Positions 7,050 through 14,164 of a stretch of 14,164 bases of DNA are shown here, piece after piece. Every line of letters starts with the position of its first letter. The stretch's first letter is position 1. A program made the position numbers and the translations under genes. This DNA is from GCA-2697345 sp049602715 (GTDB lineage Bacteria > Pseudomonadota > Alphaproteobacteria > Rhodobacterales > Rhodobacteraceae). The notes beneath the pieces were generated by a model that saw nothing but the letters and a program-made list of their open reading frames with translations, searched no databases and was not told where the DNA came from. The stretch covers positions 1 to 14,164 of the forward strand of contig JBMYRX010000049.1 in assembly GCA_049602715.1 (NCBI GenBank), in the 5' to 3' direction.

Positions 7050-8656
7050 TATTTTGTGGTGAGTCCATTTTTTAAGTCTATGCTGCGTTTGGCTTTACTC
7101 CGTAAGCTAGGTTTACCAAATCCACCACCACCAGGAGTTATTAGACTTATCATTTGTCCTTTGGAAATCTCATAGTTGCCTTTATCCTCTATTATAGAAC
7201 CATCGCTAACCATTACTTTGCCTTTCCCACCTTTTTTCCCTCCAGATCGCCCTGCAGGGCCTTGTCTAGTTCTCTCAAAGGCTGCCGCTGAAAGAATGTA
7301 AGGTTCATCAGTTAAGGTTCCTATAACTATTTCTTGCCCCAAACCGCCTCTAAACTCGCCCTTACCACCACTATCAGGCTGAAATTCTTTTTTATGATAA
7401 ATGACAGGTGCAGCTGCTTCTGCAATTTCTACTGAGACGGCGCCGACACCAGATGGAAAAGCTGTTGTTGATAAACCGTCAGAAGTAGGACGGGCGCCCA
7501 TTCCTCCAAGAGCTACGTTTAGAGAACTAAAGTTTGTTTTCCCACTACCTGTAAGAGAGATTGTCCAAAGAGCTCCAGAGCTTTCAGATAAGATTTGTCC
7601 TGGTAACGCTTTTGATAAACAGCCCAAGACTAAATCTGGGAGTGCTTGCCCTATCACATGCCTAGCAGTAACAGGACTAGGTTTCTCTGCACTTACAACT
7701 AAGCCCGATTGTGAGATTACTTGTATTCTAGATAACGAAGCAGCGTTATTAGGTACCTCTGGGCAAATGGCAGCTTTAATACCGTATGAGGCATAAGCTA
7801 TAGAATAATTGAGAGGACAATTAATTCCTCTACTAACCGCTTTTGAAGATTCAGATAAATCCACAACGATTGTTTTTTTCTTTATTTCCATTCTTGCTTT
7901 TATCGTTATCGGTTTATCAAACCCATCGAGGTTCAAGGTATTTATGTAAATTCCCTGCGGCAGTTTCCCTATACTATTTTCCATAGCAAACTTAGATCGC
8001 TCGTATATAAATTTCGTTACTTCATCTAAATTGGATAATTGAAATTTGGCTAGTAGAGTTTCTAACCTTTCCACACCGGCGTCATTACAACTCATCAATG
8101 ATAAAATATCACCTCTGGCTTCTTGAGGTACCCGTGAGTTTGCACTTATAATAGAAAGTAATTGTTCTTGAATTTCAAATTCTTTTCGTAAACAAGAAAC
8201 TGGAATTAAAGTTCCTTCTTCGTAAATGCTTTTTGCTTCCGCTGACCATCCCAGGCCTCCAACGTCTGTAATATGACAGGTCGAAGCAAAGTAGTTAATA
8301 ATCTCTTCATCTTTAAATACGGGGGTTACCACTATGAAATCAAATATGTGACCGGCACCAATCCAAGGATCATTTGTGATTAAAACATCGCCCCTTTTGA
8401 GCGTGCTTGATGAAAGGTTTGAAAATATTTCGCTTAATGACTTGGCCATTGTATTAACATGGCCAGGGGTACCTGTTACGGCTTGTGCGATCATATTAAA
8501 TTCTTTGTCGAATACACCCGCGGATAAATCTCCAGCCTCCCGTACGATTGGACCAAATGCTGCTTTAAGCAAGGCATTGGCTTGCTCCTCGCAGACAGAG
8601 ATTAAGCTATTCCAGATAATGTTCATATTCACTATGTGTTTATCATTATGTTTCAA
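7046..8656 (-). CDS. hyuB: Hydantoinase B/oxoprolinase-type subunit (HyuB)
   Basis: The B subunit of an ATP-dependent cyclic amide hydrolase, related to N-methylhydantoinase, 5-oxoprolinase and acetone carboxylase alpha subunits. It has 536 residues, a normal length. Family motifs are present: FGPIVREAGDLSAGVFD (34-50), NDPWIGAGHIFD (95-106) and CHITDVGG (127-134), with histidines in positions conserved in the family. Near the end come GGKGEFRGGLGQ and the glycine-rich PGGGGFGKP. The start is TTG at 8656, with GAGGG 7 nt upstream overlapping the hyuA stop; an internal ATG (residue 11) is an alternative. It is the last gene of the four-gene minus-strand operon and pairs with HyuA. The actual substrate cannot be read from sequence. 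Confidence 0.93.
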   Translation of the reverse strand: MKHNDKHIVNMNIIWNSLISVCEEQANALLKAAFGPIVREAGDLSAGVFDKEFNMIAQAVTGTPGHVNTMAKSLSEIFSNLSSSTLKRGDVLITNDPWIGAGHIFDFIVVTPVFKDEEIINYFASTCHITDVGGLGWSAEAKSIYEEGTLIPVSCLRKEFEIQEQLLSIISANSRVPQEARGDILSLMSCNDAGVERLETLLAKFQLSNLDEVTKFIYERSKFAMENSIGKLPQGIYINTLNLDGFDKPITIKARMEIKKKTIVVDLSESSKAVSRGINCPLNYSIAYASYGIKAAICPEVPNNAASLSRIQVISQSGLVVSAEKPSPVTARHVIGQALPDLVLGCLSKALPGQILSESSGALWTISLTGSGKTNFSSLNVALGGMGARPTSDGLSTTAFPSGVGAVSVEIAEAAAPVIYHKKEFQPDSGGKGEFRGGLGQEIVIGTLTDEPYILSAAAFERTRQGPAGRSGGKKGGKGKVMVSDGSIIEDKGNYEISKGQMISLITPGGGGFGKPSLRSKAKRSIDLKNGLTTKY

Positions 8657-8666
8657 ATTCGAGCCC

Positions 8667-10760
8667 TCAATTAACTCTGGTTAAAATTAAATGATGGTGT
8701 GAGTTCTTAAATACATTCCAGTTTTTTGGTATGACAGTGGTAGTTTGTTGTTCACAAATAACGCATGGACCTTGATAAACAAAATTCTCTGGTAGTTGCT
8801 CTCGATTAAAAACTGCATAGGATAAAAAGCTTTCAGATTTATTGTCATACACCGGTATATTTTGAGAAGAAGACCCGGCATTATGTTCTGATAAGCTTAT
8901 ATTTGGAGAATATGTTTTTAAGTTATTAATCGCGATATTTGAACTTTTTCCTAAAACTACTATTGAAACAAGTTCGATTTTATTTTCTGGCATGGAGAAA
9001 CCGAATTTCTCACGGTACCTTTCTATAAAGCATTGTACGAGTTGGTTGATCTGATCATTGTTTTCAAGATTATTAGAAAGTGGAAGTGAGAATTCATGCC
9101 CTTGCCCTTGATATCGAAGTTCGGCGTTTATATTGAATTCAATCGTATCTAATTTTGCGCCGACAGTGATCAAAATTTTGTTTATTTTTTTCTTCGTTTT
9201 ATCAATAAATTTCTTGATTTCATCAACTTTCAAATCATTTAGATTTTTGGAAAAACTTTGAGCTATTTCATAGCTGATCGGGGCAAATAAAAAACCTAAT
9301 GCAGACCCAACACCAGCGAGATGGGGAATAATAACTTTATCAATATCAAGCTTTTCTGCAATTCCTACTGCGTGAATCGGACCACCACCTCCAGATGCAA
9401 CAAGGCAAAAATCCCTAATGTTTTTACCTAGTTCTATTCCATGAATTCTGGCAGCATTGGCCATTAGCTCCTCACCAATTTCAACGATACCTGATGCGGC
9501 TCCAGAAATTGATTTAAACCCTAATGGTGTAACAACGTCTTTAATAATTGCTAGCTTCGATTTATGCTCTGAAAGAGCGATACTTCCACCTGCGAAAGTT
9601 TCTTTGGATATTCTACCTAGGAGTAAGTTGGCATCAGTGACAGTAGGGTTTGTTCCTCCCATATTATAGCATGCGGGCCCTGGCTTCGAACTAGCGCTCT
9701 CTGGTCCTACAGTCAACCTACCTAAACTATCTTGCCTTGCTATTGAACCACCACCAGCACCAATTTCTACTAGATCCATAGCAGGGATTCTTAGTGGAAG
9801 TCCGCTCCCACTTTTATTTTTCCAAGCACGTGCGACTTCAAACCTTCTTGTTATCACTGGTTCACCTCTGTCTAGATAACAAATCTTCGCTGTGGTCCCT
9901 CCAATATCGAGTGCTATGGAATTCTCCTCCTTTAATTCGTTTGAAATTTTGTTTGCTAAGATAATACCTCCAGCAGGACCTGACTCGACTAGACGTATCG
10001 GAATTCTTTTTGCGTGATCGATACTCGTCAATCCACCACTTGAAGATAGAAGAAGGAAGCTTCCTTTAAAGCCGTCTTTGTTAAGTTTATGGTTAAATGA
10101 GTCTATGTAGTTACTCATAAGAGGTCTTACATATGCATTGGCTACGGTAGTTGAAAACCTTTCAAACTCTCTAGCTTCAGGAGATATATCCGAACTAATG
10201 CATACGGTAACTTTGGATGGAAGGTTTTTCCTTAAAAACTTTGCAACATATTGCTCATTTTTGGGGTTGGCATAGGAGTGCAGGAAAGCTACTGCAACTG
10301 CCTCTATATCGTTTATAACACATTCTTTCAGAACTTTATTTAATTCATTTATATTAGGTTTTTTTAGTATTTTACCATCAACCAGAATCCTTTCATTCAG
10401 ACCAAACCTGAGATTCCTCGATACTAATGGCTCGGGGAGTTGTATGTTAAGGTCATATTGATCAAAGCGCTTCTCATACCTCATTTCCAAAACGTCTCTA
10501 AAACCTTTTGTAGTAACCAATGCGGTTTTCGCACCTTTACGTTCAATAAGAGCATTCGCGGCAATGGTTGTGCCGTGGATTATAGTGTCAATTTCAGAAA
10601 GCTTCGCCTTGCAAGAATTTAGCAAAGTGTGAATACCTTCAAGTGCAGCAGTTTCAGGGTTATTGGGAGTAGTTAATATTTTTTTTGAAAAAACTTCTCC
10701 AGATTTTTCAAAAACTAAATCGGTAAATGTTCCTCCAATATCAATACCGATTCTATTCAT
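8667..10760 (-). CDS. hyuA: Hydantoinase A/oxoprolinase-type ATPase subunit (HyuA)
   Basis: The A subunit provides the ATP-binding, sugar-kinase-like fold that activates the cyclic amide for ring opening together with HyuB. From ATG 10760 it has 697 residues. Motifs are GIDIGGTFTD (5-14, phosphate 1), HGTTIAANALIERKG (62-76), DIGGTTAK (285-292, phosphate 2), GAGGGS (334-339), GPESASSKPGPACY (352-365) and ASGGGGP (455-461). The N-terminal domain covers about 3-185 and the central ATPase about 205-500, followed by a C-terminal domain. The start at 10760 gives the usual N-terminus MNRIGIDIGG and overlaps the large-subunit stop by 8 nt. An ATG at 10781 would add 7 residues but lacks a ribosome site. 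Relatives split into N-methylhydantoinase, 5-oxoprolinase and acetone carboxylase; no third, small carboxylase subunit is encoded here, arguing against acetone carboxylase. Confidence 0.93.
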   Translation of the reverse strand: MNRIGIDIGGTFTDLVFEKSGEVFSKKILTTPNNPETAALEGIHTLLNSCKAKLSEIDTIIHGTTIAANALIERKGAKTALVTTKGFRDVLEMRYEKRFDQYDLNIQLPEPLVSRNLRFGLNERILVDGKILKKPNINELNKVLKECVINDIEAVAVAFLHSYANPKNEQYVAKFLRKNLPSKVTVCISSDISPEAREFERFSTTVANAYVRPLMSNYIDSFNHKLNKDGFKGSFLLLSSSGGLTSIDHAKRIPIRLVESGPAGGIILANKISNELKEENSIALDIGGTTAKICYLDRGEPVITRRFEVARAWKNKSGSGLPLRIPAMDLVEIGAGGGSIARQDSLGRLTVGPESASSKPGPACYNMGGTNPTVTDANLLLGRISKETFAGGSIALSEHKSKLAIIKDVVTPLGFKSISGAASGIVEIGEELMANAARIHGIELGKNIRDFCLVASGGGGPIHAVGIAEKLDIDKVIIPHLAGVGSALGFLFAPISYEIAQSFSKNLNDLKVDEIKKFIDKTKKKINKILITVGAKLDTIEFNINAELRYQGQGHEFSLPLSNNLENNDQINQLVQCFIERYREKFGFSMPENKIELVSIVVLGKSSNIAINNLKTYSPNISLSEHNAGSSSQNIPVYDNKSESFLSYAVFNREQLPENFVYQGPCVICEQQTTTVIPKNWNVFKNSHHHLILTRVN

Positions 10761-12906
10761 CAGTCTCAAACTCTGTTTCATCTAGGAAACGATCTAACAC
10801 ATTTTGGGTTACTTTGGATACAGAGTTATCTGTACCAGCCCATAGTAGCGATGTTGCCCAAGCAATACTGCCCGTAGACCAAACTGCCCCACCGTTGGGA
10901 ATCGTAAAAAATACCATATCTGCTCGAACTCTGCCATTTTGAACACCATCTAGAGCCCTAGTAGTGGTTATAAACTCTTCTCCGGTAAGAAGACCACCAG
11001 CACCAACATACTCAGACGTAGCTACTACAATTGAATTCTCGGGAGAACCTAAATCTCGGTCCCACCGATCAATTTCAAGTCCTACGCAACCACCACCACG
11101 ATAACCAAAATCACCAATTATATCGGTGTTTAAATCTTTAAAAATGAAATCGGTTTCTTTACTGTATGAGGCCGTGCTACGTCGGAACCATGTTGATTTC
11201 ACAAAAAGAGTTGAACTAAATCCATTCCCTACCAAGGATTGAGGTGCTCTGCCATATGTTCTCCAAAGACCGCCAGGTTCTCCCGTGAAACTAAGATGGT
11301 GTTCTCCGGGCTCACCCTCCCAAGTTCTAACTCCTGATACGCCTCTGCGATGTTCCATAACGCCAGGGTAATGGTCAGAAAAAGCGATCCTCCAATAAAA
11401 TCCATTACCCCCAAGATACATATGCCTTCCACCATTATTTTGATATTTTGATAACGCATCCCACATTTGTGTTGAGTAGTACTCAGGATGGGATGCAGTA
11501 ATAACGACACTATAATTTTTCAACACATCATACCCAAAGTTATGTAAATCGTCATCAGTAACAACTTCATAATCATAGCCTTTCTTCTCAAGCCATTTAA
11601 TAATGTGGGTGTCATTAATATAGTTGAAGGTATAAAGACCTGGTCGATTATTGAGAATGGGACGACGGTCGCTTACATAAACCACTCCAGACTCATCTGA
11701 ATGAGTATCATAATTTGATAAGCCGAGCTCCCGATGCTTGTTTAGGTATAACTCGTCTTCACTCAGAGAAATGGGTGCTTCAAATAGATTCTCGGTATTG
11801 TGAGAGTCAAATTTAACATGGGTATTTGCATAAGCTTTATAAGTTGCGGTAGGAGCTAGAAATAAGATTTTTTTATTAGATTTTTTTAATCTTTGAGTTA
11901 CAAAAAATGGTATATCACTTAATATACCTTTAGTTCTAACGCGCGCTATATAGTAACCTGACTGTGTATTTTTAGGTGGTGAAATTTTAAGATTTGTTTT
12001 CCATTTACAATCTGTTATGTCGTCGTCATGAAAATGTATTGCCCCATAAAGGTCTGGGTTCTCTGTCCAGCTGTCTACAGACCCATTCCAGTTATAACCA
12101 GTTGCTCCACGTAACGGGCAATTTATAAGCTCAATATCAAATCTATTTCCCTGATTACTAACTACTGAAGGTTTATTGATATCCTTGGAAAAATCCCAGG
12201 ATATTGTTGCCGCAGGATCGTTATCCATAACGATAACAGGCGCTTCAATTTTTCCATTGAAGTGGTCGCAAGTAAAATTTTGTTCTTTGTTTAATCTTTT
12301 GAATTTCGCACCAAATATCATTGGTGTTTTAAAAATTAATGACTTCGTAGAACTTATCACAGATGTCGAATTGGAGGATGACAAATGGCCTGTGATAGGT
12401 TTTAACATTTGCATTTCGATAGAAATAGCTTTTGTTGTTATATCAACTGTCCCTCTAATAAAATACCAATTGCGTAGCAACAAAGGTTGGTTAATACATA
12501 CTTCAGAATCGTCGAAACAGAAGGTTAAAATATTGTTAGGGTTTATAACTAGATTTAACTCACCCCAGTTGAAAATACTTTGCGTGTTGTCTGACGATTT
12601 GGTTGGCCAAATATACATCTCGATAGATATTTGGCTTTCAGGTGTTGGAAATAACGAAGTTTCCACGATACCATAGGAACCTAAGTTAATATCCTGTTTT
12701 GATACATTTACGCGTTTTTGTGCCCCCCATTTTTGAAGCTCAAACCGTTGTCCTGGACCGTTTGGATCAATATCTGCGCATATAATACGCATAATTTCGA
12801 CAGAGCATATTTTGGATGAGTTACTTGATAGCTTTAAATCAGTCGATTCCTCTGTTGAAATTTCGAGAGGCTGGCAGTACCCAACTATTCCTGTGCTACT
12901 TTCCAT
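10753..12906 (-). CDS. N,N-dimethylformamidase-like amidase, large (beta) subunit
   Basis: The catalytic subunit of a DMFase-type amide hydrolase, 717 residues; DMFase large subunits are about 760. N,N-dimethylformamidase hydrolyses dimethylformamide to formate and dimethylamine. The first part (about 75-260) looks like a beta-sandwich of LamG type (SIEMYIWPT, NWYFIRGTV). The catalytic C-terminal part starts around 345 with LFLAPTATYKAYANTH. From memory, the Paracoccus enzyme has a mononuclear iron held by two tyrosines and one glutamate. The likely counterparts are Tyr356 or Tyr359 (YKAYAN), Tyr399 (LSNYDTHSDESG) and Glu475 in SHPEYYS, so the metal site seems intact. Other landmarks are GGNGFYWR (499-506) and WEGEPGEHH (529-537). 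The ATG shares a base with the small-subunit stop (TAATG), showing translational coupling. No dimethylamine-degrading genes follow, so the natural substrate may be another N-substituted amide. Confidence 0.88.
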   Translation of the reverse strand: MESSTGIVGYCQPLEISTEESTDLKLSSNSSKICSVEIMRIICADIDPNGPGQRFELQKWGAQKRVNVSKQDINLGSYGIVETSLFPTPESQISIEMYIWPTKSSDNTQSIFNWGELNLVINPNNILTFCFDDSEVCINQPLLLRNWYFIRGTVDITTKAISIEMQMLKPITGHLSSSNSTSVISSTKSLIFKTPMIFGAKFKRLNKEQNFTCDHFNGKIEAPVIVMDNDPAATISWDFSKDINKPSVVSNQGNRFDIELINCPLRGATGYNWNGSVDSWTENPDLYGAIHFHDDDITDCKWKTNLKISPPKNTQSGYYIARVRTKGILSDIPFFVTQRLKKSNKKILFLAPTATYKAYANTHVKFDSHNTENLFEAPISLSEDELYLNKHRELGLSNYDTHSDESGVVYVSDRRPILNNRPGLYTFNYINDTHIIKWLEKKGYDYEVVTDDDLHNFGYDVLKNYSVVITASHPEYYSTQMWDALSKYQNNGGRHMYLGGNGFYWRIAFSDHYPGVMEHRRGVSGVRTWEGEPGEHHLSFTGEPGGLWRTYGRAPQSLVGNGFSSTLFVKSTWFRRSTASYSKETDFIFKDLNTDIIGDFGYRGGGCVGLEIDRWDRDLGSPENSIVVATSEYVGAGGLLTGEEFITTTRALDGVQNGRVRADMVFFTIPNGGAVWSTGSIAWATSLLWAGTDNSVSKVTQNVLDRFLDETEFETDE

Positions 12907-13247
12907 TACTCAGAACCTTCTACGGTTACTGGAATGCCGGTTAATTCGTACCATCTTCGTTTAAAAATATCCCATTCTGCTTCAGCAATAGAATTATATG
13001 TTATGCCCTTTACTGGAGTCGGCGCTACTCCTCGTTTGCCGCTTAATCTTGCCAAACCAAACACCTTAAATGGTACAATAATGATTAACACAAACCGACC
13101 TTCGAGAGGAGTAGTGCGCATTTTGTCTAATATCTTTTGCAACTCATTACTAAATGGACCACGTAAGTTATCGTGATACTCCATTGCTAAATCCATACGC
13201 GATCCATCTATTTGATAAATAGAGCTTTCAGGATCATAAAGTAACAT
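12906..13247 (-). CDS. N,N-dimethylformamidase-like amidase, small (alpha) subunit
   Basis: A 113-residue protein matching in size and position the small subunit that accompanies DMFase large subunits (about 130 residues in Paracoccus). It is soluble, helical at the N-terminal end (NLRGPFSNELQKILDKMRT, 27-45), with a central beta-rich part (GRFVLIIIVPFKVFGLARLSGKRG) and a C-terminal segment with the aromatic-rich AEWDIFKRRWYELTG. The pairing, one very short gene directly upstream of the large subunit with a 1-nt overlap, is the main support. In Paracoccus the small subunit is needed for the assembled enzyme. AGGA lies 7 nt before the ATG at 13247. It is the first gene of the operon and is divergent from the aminotransferase gene. 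Confidence 0.82.
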   Translation of the reverse strand: MLLYDPESSIYQIDGSRMDLAMEYHDNLRGPFSNELQKILDKMRTTPLEGRFVLIIIVPFKVFGLARLSGKRGVAPTPVKGITYNSIAEAEWDIFKRRWYELTGIPVTVEGSE

Positions 13248-13273
13248 AGTTTTTTCCTATTGATTGGTAGACT

Positions 13274-13290
13274 TATTTTATTCTAAAATA
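13274..13290. promoter_or_regulatory. AT-rich palindrome in the divergent spacer
   Basis: TATTTTA-TTC-TAAAATA has perfect 7-bp arms and covers the start region of the predicted amidase operon promoter. A second dyad, AATATAT-N5-ATATATT, adjoins it. Because the spacer is nearly all A and T, chance is a real possibility. Confidence 0.3.
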
Positions 13291-13317
13291 TATAAAAAAT
13301 ATATTAAAATCATTCAA
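13289..13317 (-). promoter_or_regulatory. Possible promoter of the amidase-HyuAB operon
   Basis: On the minus strand TTGAAT (13317-13312) and TATATA (13294-13289) are separated by 17 nt. The predicted start near 13283 leaves a leader of about 35 nt including the ribosome site. The 81-bp spacer must also hold the aminotransferase promoter; TAAAAT (13305-13310) is a possible -10 box for it. Confidence 0.4.
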
Positions 13318-13328
13318 GGATGAAGTGA

Positions 13329-14164
13329 TTGCAGATCAGTGAAAAGATAAAAAATATTAGAGTCTCGGGTACGATAAAGATGGCTGATTTAGCTAGGGAG
13401 TTACAACAAGAGGGTAATGATATCATTGAGTTGAGTGAAGGAGAGCCCGATTTTGATACACCAGGTTTTGTAATAGAATCCTCTTTTCAGGCGGCCCAAA
13501 ATGGTCAAACCCGCTATACAGCGGTGTCTGGTACTTTAGAGTTAAGGGAAGCTATAGCAAAAAAATTTTTAAAAAATAAAATTAAATATACTGTAGATGA
13601 AATTATAGTAGGGTCCGGAGCAAAACAGTTAATTTTTAACGCTTTATTTTCTACTATAAACCCAGGCGATGAAGTCATTATTCCCGCCCCTTACTGGGTA
13701 AGCTATCCAGATATTGTAAAACTCTCAGATGGTGTTCCCGTATTTATTGAGTGTAAAGAAGGGAATGATTTTAAAATTACCGATGAACAACTCAGAGAAA
13801 GTTTGACCAGCAAAAGTCGCTGGCTCATACTTAATTCACCTGGAAACCCCACTGGCGCAGTCTATTCTTCAGATGAGCTTTTAGCTTTGGCAGAAATCAT
13901 TAGATTATTTCCAAACCTTTCCGTTATATGCGATGATATTTACGAGTCTATAACTTTTGATAATCATAATTTTGTAACACTAGTTGAAGTTGCACCTGAT
14001 TTAAAGGAACGTGTTCTGACTGTTAATGGTGTATCAAAATCATATGCTATGACCGGGTGGAGAATAGGGTATGCTGGTGGCCCGCTTGATCTAATTGATG
14101 CGATGAAAAAGCTACAAGGTCAGTCAACAACTAATGCATCTTCTATAGGTCAAGCTGCGGCTCT
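13329..14164 (+). CDS. Aspartate-type class I aminotransferase, 3' end cut by window edge
   Basis: A PLP-dependent aminotransferase of fold type I, aspartate aminotransferase subgroup I-gamma (AspB-like), with 278 codons visible of about 400. It begins with TTG at 13329; AAGGA lies 8 nt upstream, and the next in-frame ATG (13380) would cut into the conserved N-terminal segment. Motifs are ELSEGEPDFDTP (36-47), the GSGAKQ cofactor loop (98-103), NSPGNPTG with the substrate-side Asn, CDDIYE, and the Schiff-base lysine Lys237 in SKSYAMTGWR, whose Arg binds the substrate carboxylate. The fold and cofactor role are certain; the amino donor is not, since this subgroup includes aspartate, tyrosine/phenylalanine and prephenate aminotransferases. 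It is divergent from the amidase operon across 81 bp, so shared regulation is possible but unproven. Confidence 0.92.
   Translation, partial: MQISEKIKNIRVSGTIKMADLARELQQEGNDIIELSEGEPDFDTPGFVIESSFQAAQNGQTRYTAVSGTLELREAIAKKFLKNKIKYTVDEIIVGSGAKQLIFNALFSTINPGDEVIIPAPYWVSYPDIVKLSDGVPVFIECKEGNDFKITDEQLRESLTSKSRWLILNSPGNPTGAVYSSDELLALAEIIRLFPNLSVICDDIYESITFDNHNFVTLVEVAPDLKERVLTVNGVSKSYAMTGWRIGYAGGPLDLIDAMKKLQGQSTTNASSIGQAAA

Noticed and set aside
7401..7796. Open frame of 131 codons on the plus strand inside hyuB
   Set aside because: It is antisense to conserved HyuB motifs and its translation has low-complexity Pro/Ala/Thr composition with no recognisable domain.
8667..10760. Acetone carboxylase beta/alpha subunits as identity of the HyuA/HyuB pair
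   Set aside because: Acetone carboxylase needs a third small gamma subunit, which is not encoded next to them, and the lengths and DMFase context fit the hydantoinase/oxoprolinase group better.
12176..12676. Open frame of 166 codons on the plus strand inside the amidase large-subunit gene
   Set aside because: It is antisense to a well-supported gene, has no family motif or ribosome site, and is explained by the codon pattern of the opposite strand.

Overview
The window is AT-rich, densely packed bacterial DNA with no RNA genes, mobile elements or CRISPR array that I could see. The gene content (a class III cyclase fused to a TolB-like and TPR region, an N,N-dimethylformamidase-type amidase, HyuA/HyuB proteins) fits a low-GC proteobacterium, most likely an alphaproteobacterium with a compact genome. 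That placement is inferred from gene families only.

Layout. Bases 1-978 (minus) hold a cyclic-nucleotide-gated potassium channel cut by the left edge, followed upstream by a complete low-specificity threonine aldolase gene (1008-2057, minus), probably in the same transcript. A 245-bp divergent spacer with a perfect 12-bp palindrome and a recognisable promoter separates these from a class III nucleotide cyclase/TolB-like/TPR protein (2303-4039, plus). A class I methyltransferase (4053-4670, minus) converges on the cyclase. Next comes a two-gene unit: an uncharacterised protein made of two related halves (4867-5487, minus) and a divergent TetR regulator (5751-6347, plus), whose 263-bp spacer carries two matching palindromes centred 60 bp apart, each placed on a plausible promoter. 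An HD-domain protein follows the TetR gene (6384-7049, plus).

The right half is a tight minus-strand operon, read from 13247 down to 7046: N,N-dimethylformamidase-like small subunit, large subunit, HyuA and HyuB. The first three genes overlap and the last is spaced by 10 bp with its ribosome binding site on the preceding stop. An aspartate-type aminotransferase (13329 to the right edge, plus) diverges from the operon.

How the parts may work together. The amidase subunits plus the ATP-dependent HyuAB pair look like a catabolic or salvage module for an N-substituted amide and a cyclic amide/imide, with the aminotransferase possibly handling an amino-acid product. The substrate cannot be read from the sequence. 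The TetR protein probably represses itself and the two-half protein. The channel and the cyclase, 1.3 kb apart, are a possible cyclic-nucleotide signalling pair. The amidase-HyuAB operon and the twin TetR operators are the most interesting parts.
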